A stretch of DNA of 12,581 nucleotides, from the NCBI GenBank assembly GCA_009699645.1, contig WLNU01000025.1, positions 1 to 12,581 on the forward strand, written 5' to 3'. Shown piece after piece: positions 7,469-12,581 of this stretch (the first letter of the stretch is position 1; each line of letters opens with the position of its first letter). This DNA is from Actinomycetota bacterium (GTDB taxonomy: Bacteria; Actinomycetota; Actinomycetes; Nanopelagicales; Nanopelagicaceae). The notes below the pieces were generated by a model that searched no databases, was not told the origin of the DNA, and saw only the letters and a program-made list of their open reading frames with translations. A program made the translations under genes and the position numbers.

Positions 7469-8344
7469 ATGCATACAGTTCTATCCTCACCTAACAAGAC
7501 GGTCACGATCGGTCACGATCAACCATTTTGTATTATTGGTGAGCGCATCAATCCAACGGGTCGCAAGAAGTTTCAGCTTGAGCTGCGCGAAGGTAACCTA
7601 TCGGCGATAGAGAAGGATGTAATCGCCCAAGTTGCTGGCGGCGCTGATGTATTAGATGTAAATATGGGAGTTCCCCTTACCGATGAGCCGGCACTACTGT
7701 CCAAGGCCATCACTCTGATTCAAACTCTTACGGATACGCCCATCTGTATCGATTCATCAATTATTGAGGCGCTCCAAGCCGGGCTCGAGGCATATCAAGG
7801 TAAAGCGCTCGTAAATAGCGTAACTGGTGAAGACGAACGTATGGAACTCATTCTTCCACTTATTAAAAAACATGGTGCGGCGATTATTGCACTGCCCAAT
7901 GATGAAACTGGAATCCCAGCAACGGCTGCAGAGCGAATGGTTATTACAGAAAAAATCGTTCGCACAGTTGAAAAACATGGTATCCCGCTAGATGATTTAA
8001 TAATCGATCCACTAGCCATGACGGTCGGCGCAGATCCAGAGGCTGTAAAAATTACGCTTGAAACAATCTTTTTAATCCGCGAAAAGTGGGGGCTCAATAT
8101 GACCCTCGGTGCCTCCAATATCTCCTTTGGTCTGCCCTATCGCCACGCACTGAACGCGGCATTTTTGCCTGCGGCAATGTCACATGGATTGACCTGCGCA
8201 GTAATGGATGCCCGTACGCCACTGATCGTTGAATCCGTGCGCGCTGCAGATTTACTTCTAGGTTTAGATCCATGGGGTTCAAATTGGATAACTCGCTTTA
8301 GAACTATGGAGGCAGCTAAGGCTGCACTAGGAGAGGGTGTCTAA
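7469..8344 (+). CDS. Methyltetrahydrofolate:corrinoid methyltransferase (AcsE/MtgA-like, pterin-binding domain)
   Basis: 291-residue single-domain enzyme of the pterin-binding family (like AcsE or the folate domain of MetH). It transfers a methyl group between a corrinoid protein and tetrahydrofolate. Visible motifs are IIGERINPTG at 22-31, VLDVNMG at 61-67, ICIDSS at 92-97, LVNSVTGE at 114-121, DPLAMTVGAD at 180-189 and LGASNISFGLP at 213-223. Asp95, Asn116, Asp180 and Asn217 correspond by spacing and motif to the pterin-binding network of Moorella MeTr. AGGAG sits 7 nt before the ATG, 14 bp after metF. In this locus it should make methyl-THF from the methyl-corrinoid protein, the second half of the demethylation. 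Betaine-specific naming (MtgA) is inference. Confidence 0.92.
   Translation: MHTVLSSPNKTVTIGHDQPFCIIGERINPTGRKKFQLELREGNLSAIEKDVIAQVAGGADVLDVNMGVPLTDEPALLSKAITLIQTLTDTPICIDSSIIEALQAGLEAYQGKALVNSVTGEDERMELILPLIKKHGAAIIALPNDETGIPATAAERMVITEKIVRTVEKHGIPLDDLIIDPLAMTVGADPEAVKITLETIFLIREKWGLNMTLGASNISFGLPYRHALNAAFLPAAMSHGLTCAVMDARTPLIVESVRAADLLLGLDPWGSNWITRFRTMEAAKAALGEGV
7501..7520 (+). repeat. 10-bp perfect tandem duplication inside the methyltransferase N-terminus
   Basis: GGTCACGATC occurs twice head to tail. Because 10 is not a multiple of 3 the two copies are read in different frames, within codons for residues 11-18, just before the conserved domain. It is most likely chance or an old slippage event, with no evident function. 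Confidence 0.6.
8329..8337 (+). promoter_or_regulatory. Possible Shine-Dalgarno site pointing to an ATT start for the corrinoid activator
   Basis: AGGAGAGGG at the end of the methyltransferase gene is 9 nt before an ATT codon at 8347 that is in frame with the corrinoid activator. The nearest conventional start, GTG at 8377, has no purine-rich site at proper spacing. No ATG, GTG or TTG lies between the upstream in-frame stop (8317-8319) and 8377. Confidence 0.45.
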
Positions 8345-8376
8345 CTATTAGTAAAAAAGAGCTTGACCCATCACTT

Positions 8377-10251
8377 GTGCCACATCACGACGGTACCGGT
8401 CGAATCAAGCTCGCCTTTCGATCCCTTGAAAAAGATAACTCTGTTGCATCTGAGAAAACTATTACAGTGCCAACTGGCGTTAGCGCATTTGATGCCGCAT
8501 CATGGAACGGCATTGCTATCGATTCAACCTGTGGCGGATATGGAACCTGTAAGAAGTGCCGCATCAAAGTCACCGATGGAGATGTAGAGCCATCAAAATT
8601 AGATTTCCGTGCATTCACCGAAGCAGAGATAAAGCAGGGCTGGCGCTTGGCATGTCTGGTGCGCACCAGTGTCGATATCTCCATCGATGTGCCTGCATTA
8701 ACTACCCGCCCTAAGGCTGCAACCGTCGGTGTTGGACGCCAAGTGATATTGCGCCCTGCAGTGCAAAAGCGCTACGTCGAGCTTGAAGAGCCGACTTTGC
8801 ACGATCAGCGCACCGACATCGTGCGCTTATTCGATGCAATTGAAGATATCGAAGGCACAGCATCACTTGCTTCAATGCGCAATATCCCCCGCGTACTACG
8901 TGCAGCAAACTTTAAAGTCACGGCGGTCTTCGTTGATCAAGATTTCATCGACATCGAACCCGGGGATACAACGGCCTTTCGCTACGGCATCGCTTATGAC
9001 TTAGGAACAACTACAGTTGTTGCAACTCTGCTCGATCTCAATACTGGAACACCTTTGGCCGTTAAATCAATTCTCAATAAACAGCAGCCATTTGGCGCCG
9101 ATGTTATTACGCGCATAAGTGCAACGATGCTCGATCCTGCAGCCCTTGAAAAACTATCCTCACTTGCACAAGAGACGCTCAATCAACTCACTCAAGAGGT
9201 CTGTAGTGAGGCAGGGGTCGACCCACTTCATGTCTATGAGATTGCAATTGCTGGCAATGCCACGATGAATCAACTTCTACTTGGTATAGACCCAGAGCCA
9301 CTTGGGGTGGCGCCATTTATTATGGCCTCAGCTGATTTTCCTGACATTGATGCAGTTGATATCGGAATTGCTATCCATCCGCGGGCAAAGGCCGTTATCT
9401 TGCCATCACTTGGTGCATACGTTGGCGGTGACATTATCGCTGGCGCACTTGCTTCGGGCATGGATCGCGATAAGCGCCTGCGCTTATTTATCGATGTTGG
9501 TACTAATTGCGAGATTGTTTTAGGCGATGGTGAAAAGATTTTAGCAACTGCCGCACCTGCTGGACCTGCCTTTGAAGCGGCGAGTATTAAATGTGGTGTG
9601 CGTGCGGCATCTGGTGCGATTGAAACTATCAAAATTACCGATGGTCAGTTAGTTATCGGCACGATTGATGACACGCCCGCCATTGGAATCTGTGGCTCTG
9701 GCTTAGTTGATGCATGCGCATCTCTAGTAGGAGTGGGATTGCTCGATCATTCGGGGCGTTTTGTTACCGATGAGATCGCTGCACAGGTTGCTCCTACCTT
9801 GGCCGATCGTTTATTAGAGCGTGAGGGTGAGCGCGTGTTTGTCTTAACATGGAGCAAAGAGGTTGGAGATTTAAGCGACTGTGTATTTTTGACGCAACGC
9901 GATGTCCGCGAACTTCAATTTGCTAAAGCTGCCATTGCAACAGGTTGGGCGCTACTGCTTGAAGAGTTTGGTGTTGCAGAGTCTGAGATTCAACAAGTTC
10001 TGCTCGCAGGCTCTTTCGGTTCATACCTCTCCCCCGCATCTGCCGTAAAGATCGGACTTGTACCTAAGCTTTCAGTGATGCGTATCCTCTCGGCTGGAAA
10101 TGTTGCCGGAGAAGGTGCCAAGATGGTTTTACTCTCGGCCCAAGAGCGCCATGGTGCCACAGCATTGTTGAAGGAGATTAATTACGTCGAGCTCTCAGAT
10201 CGCGCAGATTTCAATGACAAGTTTGTAGATCGCTTAGCTTTCCCAGCATGA
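8377..10251 (+). CDS. RACo-type corrinoid activation protein ([2Fe-2S] ferredoxin plus ASKHA/DUF4445 ATPase)
   Basis: 624 residues from the GTG at 8377. Reductive activators of this class use ATP and a low-potential electron to return inactive Co(II) corrinoid to Co(I). The N-terminal plant-type ferredoxin domain has cysteines 52, 58, 61 and 93 (CGGYGTCKKC followed by ACLV). A linker region follows, then the actin-like ASKHA fold: DLGTTT at 208-213, AIAGNATMN, IDVGTNCE near 372, GICGSGL near 438 and LAGSFG near 543. The upstream frame is open to 8320 and the ten codons 8347-8376 could be coding from a rare ATT start with a better ribosome site, so the true N-terminus is uncertain. Ten neighbouring codons aside, length fits the family. 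Its stop overlaps the DUF1638 start as ATGA. It should serve the operon's corrinoid protein. Confidence 0.92.
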   Translation: MPHHDGTGRIKLAFRSLEKDNSVASEKTITVPTGVSAFDAASWNGIAIDSTCGGYGTCKKCRIKVTDGDVEPSKLDFRAFTEAEIKQGWRLACLVRTSVDISIDVPALTTRPKAATVGVGRQVILRPAVQKRYVELEEPTLHDQRTDIVRLFDAIEDIEGTASLASMRNIPRVLRAANFKVTAVFVDQDFIDIEPGDTTAFRYGIAYDLGTTTVVATLLDLNTGTPLAVKSILNKQQPFGADVITRISATMLDPAALEKLSSLAQETLNQLTQEVCSEAGVDPLHVYEIAIAGNATMNQLLLGIDPEPLGVAPFIMASADFPDIDAVDIGIAIHPRAKAVILPSLGAYVGGDIIAGALASGMDRDKRLRLFIDVGTNCEIVLGDGEKILATAAPAGPAFEAASIKCGVRAASGAIETIKITDGQLVIGTIDDTPAIGICGSGLVDACASLVGVGLLDHSGRFVTDEIAAQVAPTLADRLLEREGERVFVLTWSKEVGDLSDCVFLTQRDVRELQFAKAAIATGWALLLEEFGVAESEIQQVLLAGSFGSYLSPASAVKIGLVPKLSVMRILSAGNVAGEGAKMVLLSAQERHGATALLKEINYVELSDRADFNDKFVDRLAFPA

Positions 10252-10832
10252 GTATCGGGATCGTAGCCTGTGGTGCGCTGGCTACACATATCGGCGATAT
10301 AGTTATTGAGAATGCGCTGGACGTAGTTATTTATCCTCTTCCACCGCTTCTACATAACCGCCCCGAAAAAATAGCTGGCGAGGTTGATGCTCTTTTATCG
10401 CAGATCAAAGATAAACACAGCACATGCGCCGTTGCTTATGCCGACTGCGGTACATACGGTGCTTTAGATGCGGTGATTGAGCACCACAATGTAAAACGTC
10501 TTCGTGGTAACCACTGCTATGACATCTTTGCAGGAGCTACTGAAATCGAGCGAATCATGGCCGAAGATGCTGGCACATATTTCTTGACTGATTTTTTGGT
10601 GAAGTCTTTTCATCGAAGCGTCATCGTCGAGCTCGGTTTAGATAAATATCCGCATCTGCGCGATGATTACTTTAAGAACTACACACGCGTAATCTGGTTA
10701 GCACAGATTCGTAGCCCCGAATTAGAACAGGCCGCTATCGATGCAGCCGCAGAGATTGGACTTCCACTTCAGATTCAATCAGCTGGCTATGCAGGTCTAA
10801 CCCACCAGGTTATGGAGTTAATTTCTCACTAA
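10248..10832 (+). CDS. DUF1638 family protein of corrinoid methyltransferase loci
   Basis: 194 residues resembling the DUF1638 family (PF07796), members of which recur beside corrinoid-dependent methyltransferase genes; I know of no settled function. Conserved-looking features are VACGAL at 6-11, YADCGTYGALD at 64-74 and RLRGNHCYDIFAG at 85-97. Cys8, Cys67, His89 and Cys90 could form a metal or corrinoid site, but that is speculation. No signal peptide or membrane span is visible, so it is probably cytoplasmic. It is the last gene of the operon, coupled to the activator by an ATGA overlap, and its final 15 bp overlap the end of the convergent formate dehydrogenase gene. A role in corrinoid handling or methyl transfer is suggested by position only. 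Confidence 0.82.
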   Translation: MSIGIVACGALATHIGDIVIENALDVVIYPLPPLLHNRPEKIAGEVDALLSQIKDKHSTCAVAYADCGTYGALDAVIEHHNVKRLRGNHCYDIFAGATEIERIMAEDAGTYFLTDFLVKSFHRSVIVELGLDKYPHLRDDYFKNYTRVIWLAQIRSPELEQAAIDAAAEIGLPLQIQSAGYAGLTHQVMELISH

Positions 10833-12581
10833 CAGGATCTCAATAGCCTTAAGGACTACCGGTGAAAGCTCGGCTTTATTGACATCATTGTGTAGGCGTT
10901 CAATCATGGTCGGAGTCCAGAACTGCACAATATGGTGGGCGAGATTTATTTCAGGGGCATCGGTTGTCGGAAGATTTGACGCAATCTGATTGGCCATTCG
11001 TATGATGGAATCTAACTGAGGATCTCCACCGATATGTGTCTCGATCATGGCACCTGGGCCCTTAATACTTGGTGAAACCTCAACGGCTGTGACTTTGTAC
11101 TCAGGGCAGTTAGTGGCCCAATCTGAAAAATCAGTGGTGATGACGTTGGCACCACTTTCAGGAAAATGGAAAGTTGTATAGACGACACCAGCTGGAACCT
11201 CATCGCTGATGCGTGCCTTCATAATCGTTTCACCAACGCGGCTTGCCAGCTTTACCCATGAGCCATCGGCGATACCACGCAGCTGTGCATCGGATTCATG
11301 GAGATCCAAGATGTCTTCAGTGTGCCAGATGTTATTTGCCGTGCGTCGTGTCTGGGCACCCACGTTGTACTGGCTAAGTACCCGTCCAGTAGTAAGCAGT
11401 AGCGGGAATTTGCGAGTGGCCTTTTCATCGGTTGGTACGTAGGGAGTCTTCATAAACTGACCCTCGCCACGCACAAAGTGATCGATATGCATGGTTGGGG
11501 TACCAGTTGGATTGGCTTCATTGCATGGCCATTGAATACTGCCGAGCTCATCAAGTGTTTTAAATGAGACACCCGAAAAAGTAGGTGTTGTCGCAGCGAT
11601 TTCATCCATGATCGCAGCGCCATTTTCATAAGACATGGGATAACCCATAGCAGTTGCTAACTCACAAGCAACATCAAACTCGTTTTTTCCTATCTTAGAT
11701 TTCATCACTGGACGAACGCGGTTAATACGGCGCTCGGCATTTGTAAATGTGCCATCTTTTTCCAGAAAAGATGTGCCTGGTAAGAAGACGTGAGCAAACT
11801 TTGAAGTTTCATTGAGGAACAAATCTTGAACTATCACCATGTCCATGGCGCGAAGGGCTGCATGCACATGGGATGTATTGGGATCTGATTGCGCGATATC
11901 TTCACCCTGAACAAAGAGTCCGCGATACTCTCCAACTATCGCCGAATCAAACATATTAGGAATCCGCATTCCTGGCTCTGCTTGAAGCTCTATACCCCAG
12001 GCGTCATTGAAAATCTTTCGTGTATCGGGATTTGAAATATGGCGATAGCCTGAAAGCTCATGTGGGAAAGAGCCCATGTCGCACGATCCCTGCACATTAT
12101 TCTGTCCGCGAAGTGGATTAACTCCAACACCCTTGCGGCCAATGTTTCCAGTTGCCATAGCCAGATTGGCAATGCCCATAACCATTGTCGAACCTTGACT
12201 GTGCTCGGTCACACCGAGACCGTAATAAATTGAGCCGTTTTTAGCGCTGGAAAACATATGTGCCGCATCGCGAATCTGCGCAGCCGGTACTCGCGATGAT
12301 GCCTCTAATGATTCTGGTGAGTTTTCAGGTAAGGATATAAATGCCTCCCACTCTTTAAAAGACTGCGCATCACAGCGCTCTTCCACGAATTCGCGCTTGA
12401 TTAAACCATCGGTTGCAATCACATGGGCTAGAGCGTTAATAACGGCGACATTTGTACCCGGCATTAACTGTAAGTGATGGGCTGCGACCACTCCAGGAGT
12501 TCGAACAAGTGCGATAACACGGGGATCTATAATGATTAATTTGGCGCCTTTTCGTATCGCTTTCTTCATACGTGATGCAAA
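10818..12581 (-). CDS. Formate dehydrogenase alpha subunit fused to FdsD-like delta domain (partial, N-terminus beyond right edge)
   Basis: The frame is open through the right edge, giving about 587 residues of the C-terminal part. The ATG at 12569 is internal: the preceding codons continue the domain, which reads into KGAKLIIIDPR. Present are the molybdopterin oxidoreductase region with NPLRGQNNVQGSCDMG (about 151-166, counted from that ATG), LFVQGEDIAQSDPN and FLEKDGTFTNAERR. The molybdopterin dinucleotide-binding domain follows at about 387-500. The N-terminal Fe-S domains and the active-site Cys or Sec are off-window. The motifs fit FdsA/FdhA enzymes that oxidise formate to CO2, usually with NAD+ through FdsBG. 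The last 65 residues resemble the separate delta subunit FdsD. Next to a methyl-oxidation operon, it would remove formate derived from methyl groups. The stop lies 15 bp inside the convergent DUF1638 gene. Confidence 0.92.
   Translation of the reverse strand, partial: FASRMKKAIRKGAKLIIIDPRVIALVRTPGVVAAHHLQLMPGTNVAVINALAHVIATDGLIKREFVEERCDAQSFKEWEAFISLPENSPESLEASSRVPAAQIRDAAHMFSSAKNGSIYYGLGVTEHSQGSTMVMGIANLAMATGNIGRKGVGVNPLRGQNNVQGSCDMGSFPHELSGYRHISNPDTRKIFNDAWGIELQAEPGMRIPNMFDSAIVGEYRGLFVQGEDIAQSDPNTSHVHAALRAMDMVIVQDLFLNETSKFAHVFLPGTSFLEKDGTFTNAERRINRVRPVMKSKIGKNEFDVACELATAMGYPMSYENGAAIMDEIAATTPTFSGVSFKTLDELGSIQWPCNEANPTGTPTMHIDHFVRGEGQFMKTPYVPTDEKATRKFPLLLTTGRVLSQYNVGAQTRRTANNIWHTEDILDLHESDAQLRGIADGSWVKLASRVGETIMKARISDEVPAGVVYTTFHFPESGANVITTDFSDWATNCPEYKVTAVEVSPSIKGPGAMIETHIGGDPQLDSIIRMANQIASNLPTTDAPEINLAHHIVQFWTPTMIERLHNDVNKAELSPVVLKAIEILLVRN
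10821..11015 (-). other. FdsD-like delta-subunit domain at the C-terminus of the formate dehydrogenase
   Basis: Coding for the last 65 residues of the formate dehydrogenase frame. The pattern SIIRMANQIASNL, then HIVQFWTPTMIERL, then LSPVVLKAIEIL is that of FdsD (PF11390), which usually is a separate small gene needed for active soluble NAD+-dependent formate dehydrogenase. About 20 residues (EVSPSIKGPG onward) link it to the molybdopterin-binding domain with no stop codon between. The resemblance is from memory of the family. Confidence 0.75.

Noticed and set aside
9270..9632. 120-codon minus-strand frame inside the corrinoid activator
   Set aside because: It has no family resemblance and lies fully opposite the conserved ASKHA domain, so it is a shadow frame.
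10818..11015. Separate fdsD gene with its own start
   Set aside because: The frame is continuous with the alpha subunit and no stop codon separates the two, so a fusion is the simpler reading; an internal ATG start within it cannot be excluded.

Overview
The window is a compact catabolic locus, almost entirely coding, of moderate and slightly AT-leaning composition. Genes are separated by 0-17 bp or overlap (ATGA and TAATG junctions), apart from one 112-bp divergent control region. The protein styles (IclR regulator, ProV with a short CBS-like tail, FdsA-type formate dehydrogenase) and the tight packing suggest a streamlined, probably aerobic bacterium. My best guess is an actinobacterium of the freshwater acI/Nanopelagicales type. 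This is inference only: no rRNA or other phylogenetic marker is present.

Left half, minus strand, read from about 4637 down to 1: a non-pyrrolysine MttB-family (MtgB-like) methylamine/betaine methyltransferase, a betaine-aldehyde-dehydrogenase-like NAD(P)+ dehydrogenase, the ProV-type ATPase and the first 224 residues of a ProW-type permease that runs off the left edge. Together they make an uptake-and-attack module for a quaternary amine such as glycine betaine.

Centre, 4638-4749: the divergent control region. It carries three TGGAAC/GTTCCA half-sites, including a perfect 7-3-7 palindrome that resembles IclR-family operators.

Right half, plus strand, 4750-10832: one overlapping operon. It encodes an IclR regulator, a B12-binding corrinoid protein, a MetV-like cysteine-rich MTHFR partner, a MetF-like methylenetetrahydrofolate reductase, a methyltetrahydrofolate:corrinoid methyltransferase, a RACo-type [2Fe-2S] corrinoid activator and a DUF1638 protein. 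On the minus strand from the right edge, meeting the operon tail-to-tail with a 15-bp overlap, is the C-terminal part of a molybdopterin formate dehydrogenase alpha subunit. It is fused in frame to a delta (FdsD) domain.

Combined reading (inference): the quaternary amine is imported by ProVW and demethylated by the MttB homologue. The methyl group goes to the corrinoid protein and then to THF, methyl-THF is oxidised to methylene-THF by MetFV, and (through FolD and related enzymes outside the window) carbon leaves as formate, oxidised by the FDH. This is acetogen/methanogen-type corrinoid chemistry wired for methyl oxidation, in what looks like a non-acetogen. No RNA genes, mobile elements or CRISPR arrays were seen.
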